Origin: Limnomonas spitsbergensis
Lineage: Eukaryota; Chlorophyta; Chlorophyceae; Chlamydomonadales
Direction of reading: 5' to 3'
Assembly: GCA_037349105.1 (NCBI GenBank)
Contig: JAYJMM010000036.1
Location: forward strand, 3,446,001-3,510,000
Length of the DNA stretch: 64,000 nucleotides
In this document: piece after piece, positions 20,655 to 30,700 of the stretch
Layout: every line of letters begins with the position of its first letter
How positions within the stretch are numbered: the stretch's first letter is position 1
The notes under the pieces: model-generated
The model's database searches: none
Seen by the model: the letters and a program-made list of their open reading frames with translations, nothing else
Told to the model about the DNA's origin: nothing
Position numbers and translations under genes: made by a program

Positions 20655-23600
20655 TCAGCACAGGGCTGCAATGGCATCACATGGGATGCAGGGGATCAGG
20701 TGATTAACAGGGTAAGTGGTGTTAACCGGCTTAACCACACCCTTGCCAACCACATACATGTGGTTGCGCGGCGCAGTCATCCCCATCACATCTGCGTGCG
20801 AGGGCCCACCGCAGTGAAGGAGGAAGGGATGGATAATTAGCGCTTGGTCAGGGTGCAACAGCAGGTCGCGCCGCACGAGCATGCTTTGGGCGCTCGCAAA
20901 CACACCCACCCATAGCCTCGTAATCCTTGGCATCCTCCTCGCCCCTTTTCACCCACTTGGCGAAGTCCATCATCAAGGTGTGGCTCCGAGGCACAATTGC
21001 GATGTACAATAGCTCTGTGGTGGTAATCACAACCCAACCATCTGGCTGCTCCGGCTGGATGAGGATTTCGGTGTGCTCCTGCTGTCTCCCAACTTTCTCC
21101 TTGCCATTCAGTATCCACGCTGAAGAGGTGACTGTCAGCAACTCCCTGGCAGCTCCATCAGAGAGTCCATTGGCGCTGTTGACAAATGCTTGGAGGAGGC
21201 CACGCTTGCCGAGCTCCGACATGACGTACTCGTCAAACCTCTCCAGACCTCTGAGCTACATCCAGAGGAAGGGGGGGGGGGGGGGGGGGGACCAAAGTAG
21301 GAGGGGATAGTAGGGATTGGGGTTCCCCTCTAGCTTTCTAAAAATATAGTAGTACTAGGGTGGTGCGCAAGCAAGCTGGCCAGCAGCACTAGGGTGGTGC
21401 GCAAGCAAGCAGGCCAGCAGTACTAGGGTGGTGCGCAAGCAAGCTGGCCAGCAGTACTAAGGTGGTGCGCAAGCAAGCTGACCAACAGTACTAGGGTGGT
21501 ACGCAAGCAAGCAGGCCAGCAATACTAGGGTGGTGCGCAAGCAAGCGGGCCAGCAGTACTAGGGTGGTGCGCAAGCAAGCTGGCCAGCAGTACTAGGGTG
21601 GTGCGCAAGCAAGCTGGCCAGCAGTACTAGGGTGGTGCGCAAGCAAGCAAGCCAGCAGTACTAGGGTGGTGCGCAAGCAAGTTGGCCAGCAGTACTAGGG
21701 TGGTGCGCAAGCAAGCTGGCCAGCAGTACTGGGGTTGTGCGCAAGCAAGCTAGCCAGCAGTACTAGGGTCGTGCGCAAGCAAGCAAGCTGGCCAGCAGTA
21801 CCAGGGTGGTGCGCAAGCAAGCAGGCCAGCAGTACTAAGGTGGTGCGCAAGCAAGCAGGCCAGCAATTCCAGGGTGGTACGCAAGCAAGCTGGCCAGCAG
21901 TACTAGGGTGGTGCGCAAGCAAGCAGGCCAGCAGTACTGGGGTTGTGCGCAAGCAAGCAGGCCAGCAATACTAGGGTGGTGCGCAAGCAAGCAGGCCAGC
22001 AGTACTAGGGTGGTGCGCAAGCAAGCAGGCCAGCAGTACTAGGGTGGTGCGCAAGCAAGCTGGCCAGCAGTACTAGGGTGGTGCGCACGCAAGCAAGCTG
22101 GCCAGCAATACCTGGGTGGTGCGCAAGCAAGCTGGCCAGCAATACCAGTGTGGTACGCAAGCAAGCTGGCCAGCAGTACTGGGGTTGTGCGCAAGCAAGC
22201 AGGCCAGCAGTACTAGGGTGGTGCGCAAGCAAGCAGGCCAGCAATACTAGGGTGGTGCGCAAGCAAGTTGGCCAGCAATACTAGGGTGGTGCGCAAGCAA
22301 GCGGGCCAGCAGTACTAGGGTGGTGCGCAAGCAAGCAGGCAAGCTAGCCAGCAATACCAGGGTGGTACGCAAGCAAGCTGGCCAGCAATACCAGTGTGGT
22401 GCGCAAGCAAGCGGGCCAACAGTACTAGGGTGGTGCGCAAGCAAGCTGGCCGCCAGTACTAGGGTGGTGCGCAAGCAAGCTGGCCAGCAGTACTAGGGTG
22501 GTGCGCAAGCAAGCAGGCCAGCAATACTAGGGTGGTGCACAAGCAAACAGGCCAGCAGTACTAGGGTGGTGCGCAAGCAAGCAAGCCAGCAGTACAAGGG
22601 TGGTGCGCAAGCAAGCTGGCTAGCAATACCAGGGTGGTGCGCAAGCAAGCTGGCCAGCAGTACTAGGGTGGTGCGCAAGCAAGCAGGCCAGCAGTACTAG
22701 GGTTGTGCGCAAGCAAGCAGGACTGCAATACTAGGGTGGTGCGCAAGCAAGCTGGCCAGCAGTACTGGGGTTGTGCGCAAGCAAGCTAGCCAGCAGTACT
22801 AGGGTGGTGCGCAAGCAAGCAAGCTGGCCAGCAGTACTAGGGTGGTGCGCAAGCAAGCTGGCCAGCAATTCCAGGGTGGTGCGCAAGCAAGCTGGCCAGC
22901 AGTACTAGGGTGGTGCGCAAGCAAGCAGGCCAGCAGTACTAGGGTGGTGCGCAAGCAAACAGGCCAGCAGTACTAGGGTGGTGCGCAAGCAAGCAAGCCA
23001 GCAGTACAAGGGTGGTGCGCATGCAAGCTGGCCAGCAATACCAGGGTGGTGCGCAAGCAAGCTGGCCAGCAGTACTAGGGTGGTGCGCAAGCAAGTAGGC
23101 CAGCAGTACTGGGGTTGTGCGCAAGCAAGCAGGCCAGCAATACTAGGGTGGTGCGCAAGCAAGCAGGCCAGCAGTACTAGGGTGGTGCGCAAGCAAGCTG
23201 ACCAGCAGTACTAGGGTGGTGCGCAAGCAAACAGGCCAGCAGTACTAGGGTGGTGCGCATGCAAGCAAGCTGGCCAGCAATATCAGGGTGGTGCGCAAGC
23301 AAGCTGGCCAGCAATACCATTGTGTTACGCAAGCAAGCTGGCCAGCAGTACTGGGGTTGTGCGCAAGCAAGCAGGCCAGCAGTACTAGGGTGGTGCGCAA
23401 GCAAGCAGGCCAGCAATACTAGGGTGATGCGCAAGCAAGTTGGCCAGCAATACTAGGGTGGTGCGCAAGCAAGCTGGCCAGCAGTACTAGGGTGGTGCGC
23501 ACGCAAGCAAGCTGGCCAGCAATACTAGGGTGGTGCGCAAGCAAGCTGGCCAGCAATACCAGTGTGGTGCGCAAGCAAGCGGGCCAACAGTACTAGGGTG

Positions 23601-24347
23601 GTGCGCAAGCAAGCTGGCCAGCAGTACTAGGGTGGTGCGCAAGCAAGCACGCCAGCAGTACTAGGGTGGTGCGCAAGCAAGCAGGCCAGCAGTCTTAGGG
23701 TGGTGCACAAGCAAGCAGGCCAGCAGTACTAAGGTGGTGCGCAAGCAAGCAGGCCAGCAGTACAAGGGTGGTGCGCAAGCAAGCTGGCCAGCAATACCAG
23801 GGTGGTGCGCAAGCAAGCTGGCCAGCAATACCAGGGTGGTGCGCAAGGAAGCTGGCCAGCAATACCAGTGTGGTGCGCAAGCAAGCGGGCCAACAGTACT
23901 AGGGTGGTGCGCAAGCAAGCTGGCCAGCTAGTAGGGGTTGGGGTTCCCCTCTAGTTTTCTAAAAATATAGTAGGTAAGCACATGATCAACAACGAGGTGC
24001 ATGAGCCCATTGATGCAGCGGTGAAGGTATGTGTGCATTACTGAACCTGTCCATGTTTTATCCACCTCCTCTGTCTCCTCCGGATTGCCACCCCCCTTCT
24101 CCAGCACAGAGGAAATGTAGCAGTTAGGGACGTGCTTCCGCTGGCCGCTGGCCTTCGTCTCCGTACTCCTGCTTGTGTTTGAGGCCGAGACATCATCGAA
24201 GACGTTAAACAGGTCCTGATCCATCCCCTTGGTGAGATGTAAGAGATTGGACCCCAGATCACTCGAGGATTCGAAGGTGCCAGCCAATCCTGACTTGTAC
24301 AGGTCCTCTGAGTTAGGAAATAGCTGAACTATCAGGAAGCCGCCCAT
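20655..24347 (-). pseudogene. Unidentified minus-strand gene with a minisatellite-filled intron and one frame break
   Basis: Exon 1 (24347 down to 23982) starts MGGFLIVQLFPNSEDLY and ends HLVVDH at a GTGCTT donor. Exon 2 starts at 21255 after GATGTAG and continues in phase: LRGLERFDEYVMSELGKRGL, then ILIQPEQPDGWVVITTTELL. The joined frame runs to about 20910, where a 4-bp duplication (GGGTGGGTG) shifts it. Removing those four bases restores a frame reading VFASAQSMLVRRDLLLHPDQ, then LIIHPFLLHCGG and RNHMYVVGKGVV down to about 20660. The spacing of His, Gly and the late Asn-His-x-Tyr loosely recalls 2-oxoglutarate dioxygenase or cupin folds, which is inference only. The intron (21256-23981) is almost all 34-bp repeats. 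It is either a recent pseudogene or carries an assembly error. Confidence 0.55.
21309..23973. repeat. 34-bp minisatellite (about 75 units) bounded by a 43-bp direct repeat
   Basis: The unit contains AGCAGTACTAGGGTGGTGCG and CAAGCAAGCTGGCC, 34 bp in total, from about 21350 to 23930, with variants that add or drop a CAAG. The array is bracketed by two copies of a 43-bp sequence, 21309-21351 and 23931-23973, each containing GGGGTTCCCCTCTAG and TTCTAAAAATATAGTAG. A run of about 21 Gs lies just outside at 21270-21290. Both strands show many short chance frames, none genic. Confidence 0.95.
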
Positions 24348-24349
24348 GC

Positions 24350-24878
24350 CAGCCTGAGTGTGTGCCAGCCTGAGTGTGTGCCGCCCATGCTAGCCTGAGT
24401 GTGTCTTAAAAAAAGGTTTGACCAGCTGGCCTCTAACGAAATATGAAAGAAAGAAATGCACATGCCCGTCACACATGCTAGTGATTCTTCACACAAGGTC
24501 GGAATCGTCCCGCTCCATATCACAACGTGGACTATCCACGTTGTGATAATGTGTGAACATGACAAGGCGGTGTGCCGGTGTTAGGTTTGTGTGGGGCATC
24601 TCTCCTACCCCCCCTCTGAAATAGAGAGGGGTATATATAGATAGAGGCTGCTAAGAATACAAATAACCGAAGCGTTGCTCGAGGGGCTGTTGGTACGTAA
24701 TACTAAGTTCGGACGGTGTGGACGTGTGCTCGTTAATGTGCCTGGATCCACCATACAGCTATTCGTCCAGACGCGCTAGGGCATCAGCTCCCTATCTATT
24801 AATTCTGTCTTCTCTCCTATTCTCCCCTTTCCTTTACCCGCCCTAGAGTCGCTCAATAATTTGAAATCTGACTGAAGG
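24350..24878. promoter_or_regulatory. Likely promoter region of the 24879 gene, with hairpin and TATA-like box
   Basis: 24350-24400 repeats CAGCCTGAGTGTGTGCC. A perfect palindrome lies at 24518-24548: 14-bp arms TATCACAACGTGGA and TCCACGTTGTGATA around a 3-base loop. A TATA-like TATATATAG is at 24632-24640, about 240 bp before the ATG at 24879. That distance allows a normal 5' untranslated region. The promoter role is inferred from position only. Confidence 0.35.
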
Positions 24879-26143
24879 ATGTCCGAGGGCCGGGGTGCGC
24901 GCCTGAGGATTAGGACCTCCAAGGCCGCGCCTCCTGCACGCATCATAAAGGAATCGACACGTGCACAAAGGAAGGCTCGGAGGGCTGACGCGCAAGCAGA
25001 TGCAATGGCTGGTTTCCTTTCAGCTGGTAAACCTGCAGCTGGAGGGTCAGCTGCGGCCGCTCTGCCGACACCAGCGAGCCTTCAGATTCTGAAGGATCTG
25101 ACAGCGACGGTGAGATCAGACGTGAGATAATGCATTTCTGGCGGCCTTACCCATACTTTCTGGTTCGCTAATTTCCGTATATTGCTATACAGAGAATGCG
25201 GCGGAAGAGGCGGAGGCTGCGGGAAAGAAGCGAAAGAGGGCTCTGTCCTTAGTTAGGCGTCTCTCCTCCGGCGGGGAAGACGACGAGCGAGGCAACGGGG
25301 CAGTGGCAAACAAGCCTGGTACGCAGTCAAAGAAAAGAGTAGTATGTCATGAAGCTTACCTAATACCTTTAGGCATATTTACGAGCTTATATCCATCTCC
25401 CTGCTTTGTAGTGGAGCCAGTTTACGAAATCGCACCACCGCGAAGGTTTCACAAAGGCCCTGACAAAGACGGCCAGCAAGATTGAAGTCAGTGGACAACT
25501 TCAGGGCATGGGCTGATGGGCTGCTGGTGGACAACATGTACAGGTGTGTACGTTTGAATGATATTGGTTCACTCCACCTACTGCCAACGAATCACAAGTT
25601 CTCCTCATATCATACATTGGCAATTTTGGATTGTTATTGCATAGTTATTTGCTGATTTTACCAACCCTCACACATATTGGTCTCTCCCCAACGGTGGCCC
25701 CTTCGACCATTATTGCTTTCTGGCAGGCATCGCCCGGGCACTGGAGCCGTCATCCGCATTGAGCATAAGCGCTCAGACCCGACATGCTCTCGCCAAAGTG
25801 ACTGCGTCGCTGGAGCAGCTTGCCTTCTTCAGCTTCAAGGTATGATTATTTATTTTGTTGAAGCTATTCATGAATGGCCATGTTACTTGCATAACAGCTT
25901 AAACACCAGCGTATTATTCTGAATCTGAAAGATCCTCAAAAACCCTGTCTCATCCCAAAACATTCCTTACCTTTTGTTCCTGTCTTCTCCTTTTAGGTCA
26001 AGAACAGGCTACAGAACAAGCCAGGCAGCCAGGGAGTGAGCCATGCTAAGGACATCATCAAGGAGATGGCGATAGTTCAGGCCAAGGGAGATGCATATGG
26101 ATGGGAGAAGATGATAATTCAGGTGTATGGCAAGAACTGCTAG
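24879..26143 (+). CDS. Unidentified five-exon gene, basic N-terminus
   Basis: Exon 1, 24879-25109, starts MSEGRGARLRIRTSKAAPPA and ends LKDLTAT at GTGAGA. Exon 2 starts at 25195 (NAAEEAEAAGKKRKRALSLV) and ends at a GTACGC (25318) or GTAGTA (25338) donor. Exon 3 from 25412 reads WSQFTKSHHREGFTKALTKT, then needs a 1-base shift to continue SVDNFRAWADGLL. Exon 4 from 25727 reads ARALEPSSALSISAQTRHAL and ends at GTATGA. Exon 5, 25997-26143, ends MIIQVYGKNC and a stop. The first exons are Lys/Arg/Ala-rich and could be nuclear or DNA-binding. I recognise no family. The frame change in exon 3 is either an error, a mutation or a misread splice. Confidence 0.5.
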
Positions 26144-26334
26144 CTCCATTGTGAGGCAGCGGTGACAACCACTGAATTGTTGGCATCCAGAGGTGTGACA
26201 CTAGTGCTAACTTCAACTGAGTGTGGCCCAGGATATTTGCTGATGAGCTAGGATTTTTTGTTGGCGGTCTAGGGTGAAGCGCTGGTGGCTTATGAATTTA
26301 CTCCCGGTGGCTTAGGGTTTATTGACTTTTGTAA

Positions 26335-26640
26335 TGACCTTTGATTCGCTCTTGATTCAGGCTCAAATCAAACGGTGGAAATTTCGGCTTGATTCAAACG
26401 TTAGCCCGCTTGATTCATGGTTTGATTCCGGCTTGATAAGAACGCTTGATTCCGCTTGATTCCTGTTTGATAAGAACCCTTGATTCCCGTTTGATTTCGG
26501 CTTGATTCCATGCGCTTGATTCTTGCTTGATTCCCGCTTGATATCCGCTTGAATCAAGCTCAAATCAAGCGCAAGCTGCAGTGGCTTGATTTCAAAAAAT
26601 CCCGCTTGATTCATAGTTTGATTCAGGGGTTTGTTTCAAG
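26335..26640. repeat. Degenerate CTTGATTC tandem repeat
   Basis: About 300 bp built from 10-20 bp variants of GCTTGATTCCCGTTTGATT. It starts about 190 bp past the stop of the 24879 gene. The minus strand is open across it (26363-26614), but the translation is repetitive and not a gene. Confidence 0.85.
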
Positions 26641-26799
26641 CAGGATTTTTTTCGTTTCAAGCGTGGATCAAGGGGCCCCATGTTACCGACGTCGGTAGCC
26701 TTTCGTGGGTCGGTCGCTTAGTAGTTCTCTCGCTCGAAAAAATACCGGTCACTGAATGTCCGCTCGTTTTGTACAAGTGACCGATTTCCATAGCCACAG

Positions 26800-27257
26800 C
26801 GGTCTAGGAGGTCTAGGAGGTCTAAGAAAAAAAAGAAAAAAACTACGTCCCCCCTAGGGGCGTGCGCATTAAGGTAGTTAAGGGAACACCGTAGCTCGGG
26901 GCCGAAGCCACATGTCTAGGAGGTCTAGGATCATATCGGTCTAGGAGGTCTAAGAGGTCTAGGAGGTCTTGATAGTCTTGATAGTCTTGAGGGTCTAGTA
27001 GGTTTTTAAGGGTCTAGTAGGTCTAGTAGGTCTATGGGTCTATGGGTCTAGCAGGTCTAGTAGGTCTAGTAGATCGACGGTTCTACAGGTCTACGGGTAC
27101 CCATGACGGGTACCATAGACCGGTCTAGTAGGTACATGTATCCAGTATGTCTAGCAGGTCTAGCAGGTATAGTAGGTCTACGGGTGTACGGGTCTAGTAG
27201 GTCTATGGGCCTACTAGGTATTAAGGTCTAGAAGGTCTAGTAGGTCTAATAGGTCTA
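26800..27257. repeat. GGTCTAGTAGGTCTAG short-unit tandem repeat
   Basis: Units of 9-10 bp, GGTCTAGGA and GGTCTAGTA, interrupted at about 26828-26920 by an A-rich and CCCCCCTAGGGG stretch. The rest, to 27784, is likely 5' flank of the kinase gene with no distinct promoter element recognised. Confidence 0.85.
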
Positions 27258-27784
27258 CCCTTCACACGGGACTTGCGACAAAGGAGCCTACTTATTACCT
27301 TTTGGGCATCGACAGTTGAAAAGGTTTTGGACTGGTGGATTAGGGCGGTGCCCCGGTTGCCCCGGGCCCTTGTCTCGCCCTTGTTTTGCCTTCGTTTCAC
27401 TGCCAAAATTGGTCGTCGCAGTTGCCCACCAAATCGTTTAGAGACGACACGATGCAAGTGGAGAAGTGTCCTTGTATGTAGGAACAAATTGCCGGGGCCC
27501 GTGCGCGTGCGTGTCCCGATTCGCCGCCCTTCCCATTAGCGCTTTGGGTACGTAGGTCCTTCGTCCCCCTCAAAGTCAAAGAATGACGGGTTTGACGGCG
27601 GTGGGCAACGATGGCAATTTTAAAGCTTGAGAATCTGGATCAACCACCTCTCTGGAGCGCCCCTCCACTTGTCGATTGATGAACTCGCCCAGCAGGCTCG
27701 CCACTCGGCAGTTACGGTGGCAACAAATGTCTTGCTTACTTGGTTCTGCACACATACATCTCATACCATGCTATTCACTTTAAC

Positions 27785-30700
27785 ATGTTCCCGCAGCGTT
27801 ACCAAGTCATGCAGATGCTGTCCAAGGGCTCCTACGGCACCGTCTACCTCTGCCTTGACAAGGAGTGCCCCAACCGATCCACGGTGGCTGTCAAAGTTTT
27901 CATGGACACAAACGAATCGTCGCACATCCTTCAGAGTGCTGTCCGGGAGGCGTCGCTGCTGCAGCTGTGCGAAGGGCCACACGTCGTGCATCTGCACAAT
28001 GCGTACCGCAGCCAAAGCGGCAGGTAAGCAAGAGATGCCCATGCGCTGAACGGCACAAGAAAACCTGGAAGTGTCCATGCAACGACCCTGGTAAACCTGT
28101 TGGCTTATGTTTGCCAGACGTCTCCGGTAACAGGAGCTAAGAAGTCCAAAATCCTGCATCCACTCCCCGCCCCTCAGGTTCCTGTGGCGGCGCTCAGTGC
28201 CACAGCAGCTGATAGTGAACCTTCCATACGCTATTGCGTCCTTTACTCCACGCTTTGCGTGCGCCGCCAATCAATGAGTCACCCTCATGTTGATCGTGCC
28301 ATGCCCACTCGAGATAGCATGATACAGCTCAGGTTAAGCTGGATTGTACTACCAAGGCTGCACGATACGGCACAGGTTCAGCCTCGGATTGTGCCACCAT
28401 GTGCCCACCCACCCTGCCATGTGTGTCCCTCGCTCAGACTGCCGGCATGTATTACTCATCCTCTCCGTCTAGGCTAGGCTGCATGTGTCCCCTTTTTTTG
28501 ATTCTGCCCCTGACCTCCGGCTGCTGTCATTGCTCCCTCAAATGTGCACCCGCCCTGCTTTTCACTGCAGGATCTACCTCATTCTCGATTACATTCCGCG
28601 CGTGCTCAGCGCAGAGATTGCAGAGCATAAACGCTCGGGCATGCCTTACGACATGGTGTGGAACCTGCTGCGACAAGTGGTCATTGGAGTCCACCATCTG
28701 CATCGGCATCAGGTGAGCTTTGGCTGGGGGAGCAAGGGGGTGACAGGCAGGACTATCTTTCCTGCACAAAGACCATGTCACCATGATGAGCATTTACCCT
28801 TCAACCGCTCAAAGCCATGTGATTTCAGAAATGTCATGAACTCTCCGACCTTTAATGCCTCGCCAAACACCTCGCTCGATCGTCCCCTGTCTCTTGCCTG
28901 GCTGCTAGATCATCCATCGCGACCTCAAACCCTCCAACATCATGATCACGGAGGATGGCACTGTCAAGATCATCGACCTGGGGCTGGCGTGCAAGACCGA
29001 ACGCCCTCACCTGGAGGACCTGACAGCATACGTTCAGGTGGGAGACGTGCGGATGCAGCTAGCTACTTCATTAGTGCACTTGGTCTAAGCTGGCGTGCAA
29101 GACTAAACGCCCTCACCTGGAGGACCTCACGGCGTACGTTCAGGTGGGTGACTACCAGTGACAGGACTGACAGCAGCTGGCTTCAGGTGAAAGTGCGGTA
29201 CAGCAGCAACCAATATTTGTGGAATATCATATTCATCCATTGTTTGTCTTGAGGTGCAACGAAGGTTGACGGAGCAAATGAATGGCCCGTGCTGGTTGCG
29301 AATGCTCGCCCCAGTAAGAGAGGCATAAGTGTATCCTGCCAGTTTGTCAGTGTTGATTTTTCCGTCTCAGTCTTCCGTATATTGGGCGGCCGCCCCGCAG
29401 CCGCCAAAGGCCCTATTGAAACCAAAACCAGGAACGGCCTACAACCGGCGGCCAAGGCAGTTTGGCTGGCCACAACTGGAACGTCTTGCATGAGGCCAGA
29501 GTATAGCTGAAATGTAGCTGAGACGCGAGAAAAGAAAAACTGCAGTTTGCCCGATCGCCCTTGATGGACTTTTACTGTGCCCTGTAGACCCGCTGGTACC
29601 GTGCTCCGGAGCTGCTTTTGGGAGCAACGTATGGCTTCGAGGTAGACATCTGGGCCATTGGTGAGTTAGCAGGATCGACAATTGCTTGTGAGGATGTAGA
29701 TCACTAAGTAAAATCAGTTGATAGGGGGCTAAGCACCGATGACCTACTTCCGAAAAGGGCCATGGAAGGGACCACCATACTTAAGTCACCGAGTTCCCCA
29801 TGCCTGGAAAATGTAAATGTGTTTTGATGGGCCTGCCCGCTTGCACGCAGGCTGTGTCGCCGCCGAGATGCTGATTGGCCGACCCCTGCTGCAAGGCAAG
29901 AGTCAGATGGACCAGCTGCAGGTAAGCTGCGGGGATGGAGGGCAGGAAAGCACAACGGTAAGCAAAGGTGATGGCATACGCATGAATCAGGCAATCAGCA
30001 GATATGCCCCGACGCACAGGGATCAGCAGATATGCCTGGCATTGCAGGGATCAGCAGATATGCCTGGCATTGCAGGGATCAGCAGATATGCCTGGCATTG
30101 CAGGGATCAGCAGATATGCCTGGCATTGCATGGATCAGCAGACATGCCTGGCATTGCAGGGATCAGCAGATATGCCTGGCATTGCAGGGATCAGCAGATA
30201 TGCCTGGCATTGCAGGGATCAGCAGATATGCCTGGCATTGCAGGGATCAGCAGATATGCCTGGCATTGCAGGGATCAGCAGATATGCCTGGCATTGCAGG
30301 GATCAGCAGATATGCCTGGCATTGCAGGGATCAGCAGATATGCCTGGCATTGCAGGGATCAGGAGATATGCCTGGCATTGCAGGGATCAGCAGATATGCC
30401 TGGCATTGCAGGGATCAGCAGATATGCCTGGCATTGCAGGGATCAGCAGATATGCCTGGCATTGCAGGGATCAGCAGATATGCCTGGCATTGCAGGGATC
30501 AGCAGATATGCCTGGCATTGCAGGGATCAGCAGATATGCCTGGCATTGCAGGGATCAGCAGATATGCCTGGCATTGCAGGGATCAGCAGATATGCCTGGC
30601 ATTGCAGGGATCAGCAGATATGCCTGGCATTGCAGGGATCAGCAGATATGCCTGGCATTGCAGGGATCAGCAGATATGCCTGGCATTGCAGGGATCAGCA

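Noticed and set aside
21695..23934. Many 60-95 residue frames and the regular spacing of a 34-bp unit, suggestive of a CRISPR array
   Set aside because: Units are contiguous without unique spacers and the context is eukaryotic, so it is a minisatellite.
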